A stretch of 64,000 bases of DNA from Membranipora membranacea (lineage: Eukaryota; Bryozoa; Gymnolaemata; Cheilostomatida; Membraniporidae): the NCBI GenBank assembly GCA_914767715.1, contig OU612068.1, positions 18,104,001-18,168,000 of the forward strand. The letters run 5' to 3'. Shown here one piece after another: positions 49,201 through 60,900 of this stretch; positions within the stretch are counted from its first letter, which is position 1, and each line of letters opens with the position of its first letter. The notes below the pieces were generated by a model. The model was not told where the DNA came from, did not search any database, and saw only the letters and a list, made by a program, of their open reading frames with translations. The translations under genes and the position numbers were made by a program.

Positions 49201-52200
49201 GCGTAGAAATTATTTAGTTGCCTCATCTACTGGTTATGAAAATGCTCACTTGTAGAGACATGTTTTAGTTTCTTGTAAACTAACTCAGCTTTGAAATATA
49301 ACAGAGTGAACAAGAGAGGTGACCAAGCACACAGGCATAAAATAGATAGATAGCTTTGCCGATGCGTTGCCAAGAGACAAATTCCAGTGTGCCTTTTTTA
49401 TACAAAATGGGACTGTTTGACCAAGGAGTTAAAGACTTTAACTCTGTCTTTAACTCCTTGGTTTGACGGTGTGATGTATAATTGTAATATTGGTGGTTAT
49501 TGTAGACAGCAGAGGGAGACCAGAAAGACGCAGAGCTGAATAACAAGGAATCAGGTGGGTAGGACGCTTCATTGTCACCCAGCTGAATTTTATTTTTCAT
49601 CCGAACTAAAGGAGTAACCAATTAGATTCAATCTGTTTTGTAAAACTTGAAGGGTGTGGTCGTTCTACTATCTTGGACCTTATGAAATTTTAAGATGCAA
49701 AAATTTGGTTTTCAGAACTTCAAGAGCTGGATATGGAGAAAGAAGACTTGGAATACACCTTAGATATGCAGGTAATCATCTAACTAAAGCATCAACACTA
49801 TAATATGTTCTAATTGAAAATCTACTGCAAGTGACCTTGCAATGAGGATGAAAATCTCGATGGAAATAGAATACTGAATAACGGTTTTCCATTTTCCATT
49901 TTCAATGACGTGGTTTTTTTTCAGAAAGACGAATTAGAAGAGATAGCTGCTGAAAAACAGCGGCTCGAGATTTATATGGAACTAAAGGAGAAGGCTGAAG
50001 TTGATGCAGGTACAGCTTTTTACAAAAACTCATGTTATGTCAAGAATGTAAACCCAGCCTGAGTTCGCAGACTGTTGAGCAAAATTACCTGTCTGAAGGG
50101 TTAAGGTCAAGGAAACATTTGGCATTTTCTGACTAATATTTTTATATCAAACCAACTAATGGTTTGGCTCAAAATCCTTGTTCATCTGGCTTCTTGCTAT
50201 AGGCCAATATGTTCCTAAATTATTCACAGTTAACTCCATCAAGCAGCAAGTGTTTGGAAAGAGACCTTTTGTCGGACTTTTTCTTTCATCAAGGGACAAC
50301 CAGCACCTCATTGACAGTGTACGATAACTTGCAAGGCCTATAAAGTTACCCTGAAGATAATTTACATGGGCTCATTTCATACATTTATGTCCAGTTGAGA
50401 TGAGCTTGGTAACACTGGACAACCCCATTTTAACTTGTTTTTGTCTTCACATTATTTGTAGCTATCGTGAAAAAAGTACATGTGGCCGTCGACAAGGATA
50501 AACAAGCCTTGAACAAAACAAAAACATCAACTGTTCTCTCTGGGGAGTATCAGGGCTGTATTAAGGTAGCCATCAAGACTATAAGTCCAAGGAATTCTAT
50601 CGGTGATAAGTCACTGAAACAACAAATGAAGCTTCTCTTGTGAGTTCTCTTAACACAGTTTCATTCCCTATTTGTAACTGATTTTTTCATGTCCTACATT
50701 TACTTGAGACAAATGCAATTGTTCTTAAAATATGTCCTAAAGTTCTCAGTCTCTAAGCTGCAATCAAAAGATTGATGAGTTTAAAATTCCCACAATTCAG
50801 TACAAGTGATCACACATGACTTCCAAAACTATGATGGAGTTGTCGAGGCTTATTGAGCTGAAGGCAAGACAACTCGAAGATTGGAGATGCGATAGGATGC
50901 TTGATTATTTGTTTCGGATCAATTTCAGTTTGAAAATCAACTTTAGGAAAGTTTTCTTTTAGAAAGTGTCGACATCCCAATCTCGTAGTAGTGTATGGTG
51001 TAGCAAATCCATTCACAAACTCAAGTAGCCTGACAGTGGTGATGGACCTTGCAGAGAAATGTCTACAGAAAAGCAACCGCTTACAGGTAGACATCTTCGC
51101 TCTTTAGCTGTGCCTCGTATAACTAAGACTGCTAGGGCTGGTGAAGCGTATAGGTATACACATTATAGTCTTTCTGCCAGAGCTTATGTAGCAATAAGAT
51201 ATGTATAAGTCTTTTTTATTTAATTGTTAAGACTAAATGTCGATTCAGGGGGGTTTTTCAACTATCATATCACTCAAAATTATCGCTCACTTGGCCTTCA
51301 AATTAAGCAAAATCGCTCTCAAATCACTCACTCAGAATGTGTATAGTTCCATCAATGAGTGGGCGATCTCTGAGCGAGACCCTAGCAGGTCTCACTCACG
51401 CATTGTGTGGCTGACAGTGCTGGTTGTCCGAGCAATGTAATAAAATGTCTCTGCCCCTTCTCATAGCCTGAGCAGGCTGCCTGGGTCTGCCCTGACTGCC
51501 TGCCCAGACACAAACAGCCTACTCGGAGAGCCTGCTAGCTTGCCCTTCTCAATTACTATCTCAATATATGCTATGGAGTACATATACTGAGTTTATCGTC
51601 AAAATCACAATGCTTGTTATTATGTATCTAATCTTATAAGCATTTTTAAAACCTTGAGCACTTAGACTTATCTCAGCGGATATTTATCTTGTAGATGCAG
51701 GTGAAGACAGTCCAGAAGATCCTCAGAGACGCAGCCAATGGACTCGCTTATCTTCATTCTATTGGTGTTGTTCACTGTGCTGTGAAACCAAGTAACATAT
51801 TGGTAAGGTGATGTAGAAGTAGATGAGTTCAAACGATATCATCCGGACAAATCACTTCACCGAGTTTGATTTTTCGCCAATTGTACTAATGTCATCTACG
51901 ACCTGATGTCCGCGGGAAAGTACCTTAAAATGTTGTCTATATATAGATGATTCTTTTGCAGATATCAGGAAATGTTGGAAAGCTGTCAGATGTTGGATTC
52001 ACTTCGTTCACACAAGGTAGGCATTAGTTTGAGCCCCCCAGACTTTTATACCCCCTCCTCGCCCGACGGCCCCAAGCCAAGGTAAGCATAAAGCTTTACA
52101 ACAGAATGTTATTAAGGGAAAACAACATGTTTAGCCTAATTGTCAGACGGGTTCTGGAAAACGCGGAAAGGCGGAAAATCAGTTTCATCGCGGAAAAGCG

Positions 52201-52890
52201 TTTTCTGCGTTTTCGAAAATGCGGAAAATCGTTTTTCACCTTGAATTTCATGATGATGCTAAAAAAAACTACTGGAAAGACATTGAGACATCACCACTGT
52301 ATCATATGAGTGTTTTTGGTAAAAATCAATTGAAAAAAATTAATTTTTTGGAAAATGCGGAAAATATTTTTCTCCTCAAAAATTGATCTCAATGCATAGA
52401 TAATGAACTGTAACCCATTAAGATATCATCCCCATCTTTTAACAGCCTGAATTTCAGGTTTTTTCATTTTTAGAAAACGCGGAAAACGCTTTTCCGCGAT
52501 GAAACTGATTTTCCGCCTTTCCGCATTTTCCAGAACCCGATTGTCAGACTAGTATTAAAATAAATATGTTGTTCAACTTTGATACAATATATGATAATTC
52601 AAACGCTTATTGGTACATATATAGGTGTGAGATCTCAGTATACTGCCCCGGAGCTCAAATACAACATGGATGCCAAAACACATGAATCTGATGTATATGC
52701 AATGGGAGTTACTATTTTAGAGGCTTTTTGCAGCAAGATTCAAACGGTTGATCAACCTCTGGATTTATCCTCCTTCGGTAGCGATAGCAAAAAGCGTGAC
52801 CTAATCAGTCAATGTGTGGGAAATGATCCTTCGAAGCGCATAAAATCAGATGGTATATCTCAGAAACTCAACGATATGAGTGAAACTTAG
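43226..52890 (+). CDS. Copy A2: VWA domain / coiled coil / pseudokinase protein, complete 17-exon gene (716 aa)
   Basis: Exons: 43226..43426, 44037..44211, 45169..45314, 45445..45621, 45832..45979, 46797..46882, 47314..47361, 47872..48016, 48981..49088, 49510..49554, 49716..49771, 49925..50009, 50462..50639, 50963..51086, 51695..51802, 51962..52016, 52625..52890. They total 2151 bp in one frame with GT..AG junctions. VWA, residues about 27-240: metal site DTTTS at 34-38, DFTTD, NTNGGD, MFGDAYPH. Coiled coil, about 283-473, very rich in E, K and R. Kinase fold, about 474-716: VAIK lysine 512, SLKQQ (alpha-C Glu replaced by Gln), CRHPNLVVVYG, H601-C-A-V-K605-P-S-N608 (HRD Asp is Ala), D620-V-G, A-P-E638, SDVYAMG, DPSKRIKS. 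No leader or membrane segment, so cytosolic. Predicted pseudokinase with a metal-binding VWA. AATAAA at 53123. Mirror of copy B. Confidence 0.88.
49421..49460. repeat. 16-bp-stem hairpin in intron 9 of A2
   Basis: CCAAGGAGTTAAAGAC (49421) and its exact complement GTCTTTAACTCCTTGG (ending 49460), with an eight-base loop. A related hairpin (AAGGAGTTAGAGACAA...TTGTCTCTAACCCCTT) is near 63483-63551. Confidence 0.7.
52148..52539. mobile_element. 392-bp MITE with 9-bp target duplication, in intron 16 of A2
   Basis: Terminal inverted repeats of about 60 bp: CGGGTTCTGGAAAACGCGGA on the left and TTCCGCATTTTCCAGAACCCG on the right, built of GGAAAA/CGCGG repeats. Perfect 9-bp flanking repeats ATTGTCAGA at 52139-52147 and 52540-52548. 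Nine-base target duplications are typical of Mutator-like elements. Copy B lacks it, so it was inserted after the arms separated. Confidence 0.85.
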
Positions 52891-53122
52891 CTAGAAGGAA
52901 TTTTTAGCAGCTCAGTATGTGATAATGGCCTTTGTGCGTTCTATCTCAACTGTACTTATTTTTCATTGGTGTTTATGTCTAATTCCTTTAAATGACCTGC
53001 ATATTTTGTCTGGGACTGTTTGAGGTTTTGGGTTCTTTAATTGAGCGTGTGTTTCATTGCTGTGTCATTTTCAGTGTAAAAGATTATCAAAACTGGCCAG
53101 TTTTTTTATTTTATCTCTTTTT

Positions 53123-53128
53123 AATAAA
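53123..53128 (+). terminator. Candidate polyadenylation signal of A2
   Basis: AATAAA about 235 bases after the A2 stop. The mirror site follows copy B near 27025-27030. Confidence 0.4.
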
Positions 53129-54142
53129 ATTCTTTCATCATTTAGCTGTACTGCCTGTGATATCAAATCCCAAACTGAGGGAACACTATTCATCCCAAGC
53201 CTCAAAAGTGTGTTAATGAAATCCATAGCAACTGAGCTGATTCTGACATGGAATATTCAATTATAGCGTTTTTAGGCCACTCTGTTGAGCATTCGAGGGG
53301 AGGCAGAGCGCCCCCTGCCTCCCTTAGAACAACGGGCCTGCATATATTCCTATAATCTGGTCAACGCTATGATTTGAATTTGCCAGAAAATAATCTGAGA
53401 ACCTCTGATTGAAGCAAATAGTGGCTACATCATCTATACCGAATTGCTCAAACTGTATTCAGATTTTTGAGGAAATATGTGTGAAGGTTGAGGTGGTTAG
53501 TCTTGTCCTCCAAAATCTCTTTATTTATTTATTCCCCCTGTCTTTAGCAAACAATTATTTGTGCGGTCTCAATTATAAACATGTGGTTACGTGGTATGGT
53601 CTGACAACCCTATGCCGAAAGCAAACTTCTTGGTTTTATGTGTTCTTGGTTAAATCTTGCACAAACTATGTTCGCTGCTGTGCCTCAAAGTTTATTAACC
53701 TGACTGGAGTTCACCTGAAATGAAATTTGGTTTGCGCTAGTTCTACCTCTAGAAACTGAATCAAGTGTTCAGCACATTTGGAATTCCATTTTACCTTGGT
53801 TTCCCAACAAGTATTGCATGTGGCTAAAAATAGTGAACTAGAGGCCTAGTTATTTAATTTTTTCATTTGGGTATTATTGTTTGTTGCACAATGTGATTAT
53901 TCATATTGAACTGGATTTGCTGCTATTGTGTATTTGTTTAGGGTACGGGAATTCACATGCTATGAAGTTTCTTTTGTGTCAGCATAAATTTACCAGGAAT
54001 TTTTGCACAAACTTTCCTGGTTTCAAGGATTCAAGGTTTCAAAGTTTTACCTTTGCTATAATCCAAGCTTTTATAATCGGGATTCTTTTAATACAAATAC
54101 AAATGTTGCCAAGGTGCAGCAATAAATGTTTGCTGTTAGATA

Positions 54143-54234
54143 TTGCTGACGTGTTGAATGGTCAGCCCAACAGCTGTAGACTAGCAGAGGAATAGGCTGG
54201 GAGCACTTCACAAGGTCTCATTAAAAACAAGAAT
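54143..54234 (+). promoter_or_regulatory. Conserved 5' flank of copy A3
   Basis: TTGCTGACGTGTTGAAT at 54143-54159 and GCAGAGGAATAGG...GGGAGCACTTCAC before the ATG, the mirror of the A1 flank. Confidence 0.5.
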
Positions 54235-57200
54235 ATGGCAGCTTCAAGCATGTACCGTCTTAAGGTACCTGATACAAAAGAGCTGGGAGAAAACGACCCA
54301 CATGATGTGATTCTGTCGTTTGATACCACTGCATCAATGGCTCCGTTTATTCAACAGTTAAGAGATGATCTTCAAGAGTCTGTAACTAGTATATTCACTA
54401 AACACCCGAACACCGGAATAGCGGTATGTTGTGATTTTTATCAGTATATTAAGATTATTTGTCTATCATATAACCACTACATTTCCATGGACCAATCAGC
54501 TCGATCTAGGCCAAGCATGTTTTGAGTGCTCAAATAACGCCGGGATTGCAGGTAGAAGCTTTTTCCTTATCACTTGGCGAGGGAAAATGGTCGATAATGA
54601 AATGCTTCTACTGGCAAATCCAGTGTAACTGGGGTAAGCATACGAGTGGTAAGATCCAAGGAATCCAGTTTAAATACCTTTTTTTAAAGATTAAGTTTGA
54701 TCTCAGAGCGTGGAAGCGGAAGCAGTTTCTAGGCAAACCAAGAGGTGACAACTCAGTTTGATCAAGTCCAAAATGCACATGTAAGCAGGTACGATGGGAT
54801 ACCACCTCCCAACCTCCCCTGTGGAAGCGTAGTGAATCATGGTCACAACAAAAATGCAATAATATAAGATGCCATACAGTTTTCCTTATACCATGTTACA
54901 TTGCGCTTACGGCGCATTACATGCATCATCTTGAGCAAAACAATCTTGCTTACTAGATTTACTCTACTGCTCTGACTTTTTCATTACTAATAATATATAT
55001 TTATATAATTTCCCAGATTATTGCTCAAGGTGACTACTGCTCCACATATGATATAAAGAAGATAGACTTTACCACAGATATTGACAAGCTACAAGAGTTT
55101 GTACGAAGTGTTGAGAATACAAACGGAGGAGACTACCCAGAGTGTTATGAGTTGGTTCTCTTAACCGCCAAGCAGATGGGATGGAGAGAAGGTAAATTAT
55201 TATCTTCACGGAGATTTGTGTTTTGTTTCGTCCTGAAATATATGCAATAGTTTCGTCAATTATTGGGTATCCTGCTGCACAGCATTATAAACGGAATAGG
55301 CTTCTGGATGTGAGATCAGTACTAGGCATTCAAACAGGTATACCCATATACTTTTTTATTAAATCTACGAGTATACCTCAATTTATAAATGGTTTCAATG
55401 TAAAGGAGTTGTCGGCCCTTATTTCCATACGTTTTGCAGGACTTAGTTGTTCAAGGATGCTGGAGATTTAAAAAACAAGCCAATTGTTTGCCTTCTTATC
55501 ACAAACTCTCCTAGCTATATGCACCATTTTAATTTTCACGTAATAATGTACCTGATTCTTGATCGATTTGCCTGCATTCGCTTCAGTTCTACTGGTTGTC
55601 TGTTAGCACCCGATCGGTAGCAACTCCACATATAATTGGATCAAATTTGATCTAACCATATCCCATATTACTGCACAATGCTATCCGCTGGTGACAGAGG
55701 GATATTTTTATGTCGCATATGGTCCCGATACGATAGATGTTTCGTTATGAGATTTTGGAAGAGGTTCATCGATTATTGGGTATCCTGTTGCGCAGCCTTA
55801 TAAATGGAATAGGCTGTTGGTTGTGAAATCAAAAAAATGAAATGTCGCGTAACAAGGTGCAGCCTCTGGCATGGAGTCTCGATACTTCAGTTTTGCTAAC
55901 TAATTAATATATTCCAATATCATACCAACTATGTCATATTTAGCACCCTGTAGGTAATGTAATAAAGCAGCTGATCATGTTTGGAGACGCATATCCTCAT
56001 GAATTTGAAGATTTTCCCAGAATTCTCGAAGATCCTGAATATCCGCTGGCCCAGCATCAGCTGGACTGGAGAGATGAGGTCGATGATTTGTTACAAATGG
56101 TAAGTTTGAATTTTCATAATTGTGGTGACAAAAATACTCATACATTTTACAATTTAGTACTCAGTTTGATCCCAGAATGTTGAAGTGGAGTGATTTATCC
56201 GAGGAGTAACTGGAATGATTTATCCAACTCCTGAATTCTGTAAGTAGATAATAAGTTTTTGAATAGTCTTATTACGAAATTTAGGGAGTGAAAATTATAC
56301 CTATGCAGTATGGCAAGGGAAAAAATGAACGCTCAGATCAATTCTGGATGGAGCTGGCTTTTAAAACAAGGAGCTGGCTCATTAAGGTCGAGGATCCGGA
56401 GGAGGTCCGAGATATCATTACGATAGCCATATATAAAGGAAAGGGAACGAACTGTCTCTTGGTAAGGAAATGATTCAACTCAGATTAGTTACCTCTCCTA
56501 TCAATTGCCTTGTACTATAAATATTGAATCTAATGTTATTTCCACACTACACACATTGATGTTAATCAAGAAATACCTCACCAGGCAACTTTTCATTACA
56601 GATCTCACTATGTACCTCTGGTAGTTTGAGTACGACCTATGTGAATAGGCTTTGGTAACTAAGGTTCCAGTACCCAATCAGAGTGCGAGTATTGAACCTT
56701 GTACATAAGATCGCTGGTTTATATCCATAAGACCATAGGACCTCTCCCAAACTCTCCATGGGGTATCGTGAATCATCTTCACACTTTTCACAACCTGAAC
56801 AACAATACAATTTACTCTGTGCATTGATCATATTATGAATCAATTTTACTTATCAGATGCACGTACAGGAGATGACAATTCCTAATGGCCGCAATCTGCC
56901 AGACTCTATAAGCCTCAGCTTGGAGCGTCTAGAGGAGGCTCCAGGCAGTGAAAAGGCAATCGCCCTCGATACGCTGAAGACACCACCCACCCAATGTGTG
57001 GAAGGTCAGACTTTACTTTCTGTTTTGATTCTGCATCCATCCAATGATTCTGGCTGCCAAAGGACTATCTATTTGGTATGATAATTGTGACAACTTTGAA
57101 AGATTAAGGAGTGATGGGAAACTGAGAGAGCTTCCCTCCCTCACTCAAAGCCCAAAGTCAGGAGATGCGGATTCTGGAAACACGGCCGTGACGCCAACGT

Positions 57201-57483
57201 AGCGTTCCACGGACGAGCATAGGCCCACATGCTCCTGCTACCATTATCACCTACTTTAAATAAAATGATAGGCACACATAAATAATATGTCTTGAAGGGT
57301 TAACGGGATATAAAAAGTTAAATCTGCAAAGAAGCGTTTCATAATTTCTTATCATCAAAACGTGAATGAATGAATGAATGAATGAAATGATGAATGAAAC
57401 GATGGAGCTGTCAAAGTTGTCAAATTCTGATTTGGCAATTTTCATCGAATATAAATTTGTTATCTATGCTTTATACAGAGACT
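54235..57483 (+). pseudogene. Copy A3: VWA-domain exons 1-5 only, cut at exon 6
   Basis: Exons 54235..54423, 55017..55191, 55954..56099, 56285..56461 and 56857..57004 join in frame, with no stop or frameshift. They encode the whole VWA half: DTTAS metal site, DFTTD, NTNGGDYPE, MFGDAYPH. The acceptor of exon 6 is still present (57478), but after five coding bases the sequence switches to the flank of A4 and reads into a stop (AG ACT AAA AGC TAG). If transcribed, the product would be about 280 residues of VWA domain without coiled coil or kinase. Mirror of A1 exons 1-5. Labelled pseudogene because it is truncated, although the frame is open. Confidence 0.8.
56625..56755 (-). mobile_element. tRNA-like SINE fragment in intron 4 of A3
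   Basis: Mirror of the fragment at 23092-23220, with the same A-box-like and B-box-like motifs on the minus strand. Confidence 0.4.
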
Positions 57484-57484
57484 A

Positions 57485-57854
57485 AAAGCTAGCCGATCAG
57501 AGCCAAAACATTTGCTAAGGTACAGTAAGCAGTTGGGGGAAAGTTATTACAAATTGCTGACGTGTTGAATTCAGCTTCCTGCTGCGTTCCACAGTTGGAG
57601 AACAGCAGAGGAATTGGGAGCACTTTATATAGGGACTCTTCAAAAACAAGAAAATGGCTGTCGACACGAGCACTTCTAACATGTACCGTCTTAAGGAACC
57701 GAAGATACAGGAACTTGGAGAAGAGGCACCACACGATATCATTCTTTCTTTTGATACTACCACATCGATGGCTCCGTTCATTCAAAAACTTCGAGATGAC
57801 CTTCAAGCTTTTGTAACCAACATATTCAAAAAACATCCAGACACAAAAATAGCG
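57485..57854 (+). repeat. 370-bp block nearly identical to A2 promoter and exon 1 (43057-43426)
   Basis: The two blocks align without gaps and I count about four differences. Just past the exon 1 donor the introns diverge sharply. The block contains the TTGCTGACGTGTTGAAT motif (57554-57570) and the TATA-like TTTATATA. Confidence 0.85.
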
Positions 57855-58554
57855 GTACGTAACAAATCTGAATATCACACAAAACTTTTTCGATTATTTC
57901 ACTCAGCCTCCATGCAATATGTCAAAAACACCTCTTTAAGCTTTTTCACCTTAATGGAAATTCGATCCCTGTGCCGAGTAATATCAAATCAAAGTATAGA
58001 AGAAACTGTCATAGATTTGATAAAAATGTTCATTTTTCTCATTATGCCACACTGCGCTAAATAAGCCTTGTCACTCCGCCACTGTTTTTGTAGTTATAGC
58101 CACATGGCAAGACTTCTTATAGTGCCTCTTATTGTGGTGGAATGAAAGGCCGAATCATTCAAGTTGGCCCATTATTTTAACCTGTATCTGCATCTAGTTT
58201 CTAAAAAAATTCAGATTATTGCCCAAGGTGACTATTGCTCTACATATGATATAAAGAAGATAGACTTTACAACAGATATCGCCAAGCTACAAGAGTTTGT
58301 ACGAAGTGTTGAGAATACAAACGGAGGAGACTTTGCAGAGTGTTATGAGTTGGTTCTCTCGACTGCCAAACAAATGGCATGGAGAGAAGGTATGCCTTGC
58401 CCATTATAATATGAGGTCTGTAGGAGGTTTCGTATCATACATTCTAATTCCCTACTTCGGTTTTGCAGGCATTGGGAATGTGTCTGCCCATTAGCTATTT
58501 AATATTCCAGAATCAGATTGTCCAGGGTGAATGGCCTGCGACAGCCAAATCAGG

Positions 58555-58660
58555 TGGAGTGCAAACAATACATCTGGTGGGGCTTGAACCCAGGACCTTG
58601 TGATCTCAAATCAGATGACTCTAACACTGAACTATGACTGATCCCTAGGTTCAATTCCCA
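58555..58660 (-). mobile_element. SINE fragment in intron 2 of A4
   Basis: Minus strand carries a B-box-like GGGTTCAAGCCCCACC. Decayed A box. Further SINE remnant, related to the tail of the 26256-26578 element, at 58960-59040. Confidence 0.45.
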
Positions 58661-60603
58661 TTACACTCTACTGCCCAGTGGGTGATCTCCAGCCTGCCCA
58701 CAAGTCCACGAGCAAATTGATGCAGTTGCAGATACTGCACAGACTCACCATTGAGGCAACAACTCATTCATGTGGATGTTGCAAATGATATGACTTGTTT
58801 CAGACCAACTTTTTTAAACCATCAACAGTACTTTTTTTCTCTTGTATCATTAAGCTGTTGGCCAAATAACAAAACAATAGGCATCAACGTATCCCAAATG
58901 CTATTGTAGATTTTATAAGGATATGCTTTCATCCTCTTAGAAGTAGAGAGATTTATCCACTGTTGGGTGCAGGTAATGGGACCCGTAAAACTTGTGCTGC
59001 GCCCTATACCCATGCCCATCGGGAACCTGGCTACTCTTTATACCGCAGTGGCAGTTGTGTTGTCAAAATATACATGAATTCGACTAGGAAAGATGGCTTG
59101 TGAAATATGGTTCTTCAGGTTTTTACTACATTCAAGTTATTTTTCATGTTTACCAACTTGTAGGCAATGTGATAAAGCAGCTTATCATGTTTGGAGATGC
59201 ATATCCTCATGACTTTGAAGACTTCCCCGAGATTCTCAAAGATCAGAAATGTTCGCTGGCCAAGCATCAACTGGACTGGAGGGATGAGGCCGATGACTTA
59301 TTACGGATGGTAAGTTACCAAACTTTAACCGTTTGTCCCAGTTCCATTATTGGCCCTTCATTTTTTTTAATTTTCGTTTCCTAGATATAAAGTTGCAATC
59401 CAGCATTTTGATTCACATTCAGTATTGACACCCAGATATTTTCATTCTCCTCATCTTGTGATTTCAGGGTGTATCTATCGTCCCGATGCAGTACGGTAAG
59501 GGATTGTTCAATGAGGCTGACCGATTCTGGTCAGAGCTGGCATATAAGACAAAGAGCTGGCTTTTTGAAGTCGAGGATCCGGACCAGGTCCACGCTGTCA
59601 TCACAGTAGCTATATATAAAGTGAAGGGAACAAACTGTCTTCAGGTTAGTTTAAGCCGTGTGGCTAGGTAATGCCCATTCATTATCAACCATCACCTCTA
59701 AAAGTTTCAATCCTTGGACATTGCAGCAGATTGGCGCTAGATTATTTGCTTGGTATACAACCAAGCGACGACATTCCCTACAAATCAACACTGGACAGAT
59801 GCCTCTTTGACATCGAATCTTTGTTGGTCAGAATTTGAAAAACCTATCGCTTTGAAGCTCCTCTATTCATTAATGATATTTGATAGAGGTATATAAAGGA
59901 GATAACTGTTCCGAACGGTGGCAAGCTTCCCGACTCAATGCGAGTGACTTTAGGGCGTCTCGATGAAATTGCAGGCAGCAGGAAGGCGATCGCCCTCGAT
60001 ACACTGAGTCTGCCACCCGCTGAATGTGTGGAAGGTCAGGCTAAAATTAATTTCGTGAAATTTCCCTTAAAACTCATATTTTGAACCGTGAATTTTTAAC
60101 AACATAGAATGTAATATATGCGTAAATATTTGTTTATTTTACTTCAAAAATACTACAAATGCGAATGTATAGTTGTATTTCTACATTGTTTCCCCTCTAA
60201 ATATGTGAAAGTTGCAGTTTATTGGGCTCATACAGTACAGTCAACCTCTTGTCACAATATATAGTCGCAAGGATTTCTTGAAATCCTTGCGCTAGCAGAG
60301 TCAATTTCTCAGATGACCTTCGAATATTTCATTGTCAAAATCTTGTATCACTACAGCAGAACTAGCTGCCCGGCTATGAATGCTCTAGTACTAATCTGTA
60401 TGCAGTCTTTTACCTAACATATCTGTTGCAGAGAGTATTGTGGAGAGTGACAAGAGAAAGGCAGGGATAGCTGCTGACAGAATCAGTAGACATGTGATAG
60501 TCACAGAAGCTGCCAGGGTAAAGTTACAATTATACCATCAACTTTTTAGTATTTTGACAATGTCTCCCTGTCAATGACAGGTTTGGGACACAATCATATG
60601 ATA

Positions 60604-60900
60604 TGTAGGAGTTGGAGGTAGCTTAGTTCGTAAAAGCGCCTCATACACAAGTGTTCAAGGTCTTGGGTTCAGATCTCGCTACCCACTACTGGGTTCAAGT
60701 GATGCTCCAGGTGTGATCCAACCTGCTTGCATACTGAGAGCAATTTGTCGTCAAATATTGCGGCCACGCCCTTTAGGCACTTTTATTTCCCAGTCTTTGG
60801 ACAGAGACAGAACCTAGCGGTTTTTAACCCACCTTTTTTGACATATGCTTGCCTTTTTGTCTTTGAATTCAAATGCGTCATGTGTGGATGAGGTGTGTCC
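60604..60900 (+). mobile_element. tRNA-derived SINE in intron 6 of A4
   Basis: A box GGTAGCTTAGTTCGTAAAAGCG and B box GGGTTCAGATCTCGC, followed by a conserved body (CTACTGGGTTCAAGTGATGC, GAGAGCAATTTGTCG, GGCCACGCCC). The same element occupies the same intron in A2 and B. Confidence 0.75.

Larger units (their letters stand above)
43367..57483. repeat. Right arm of giant inverted repeat (palindrome)
   Basis: Reverse complement of 22353-39383. It begins inside exon 1 of A2 and ends after the first five bases of exon 6 (AGACT, 57479-57483) of A3, where the sequence switches abruptly to the 5' flank of A4. It is about 2.9 kb shorter than the left arm, because the left arm gained the SINE, solo LTR, MITEs and exon duplications. 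Confidence 0.93.

Noticed and set aside
54608-54859. Open frames shared between the arms (for example 24977-25228 and 54608-54859)
   Set aside because: They fall in intron 1 and are conserved only through the recent inverted duplication.
22353-57483. CRISPR array or prokaryotic operon interpretation
   Set aside because: Introns, SINEs and CNOT1 mark this as eukaryotic; repeats are inverted arms and transposons, not spaced direct repeats.
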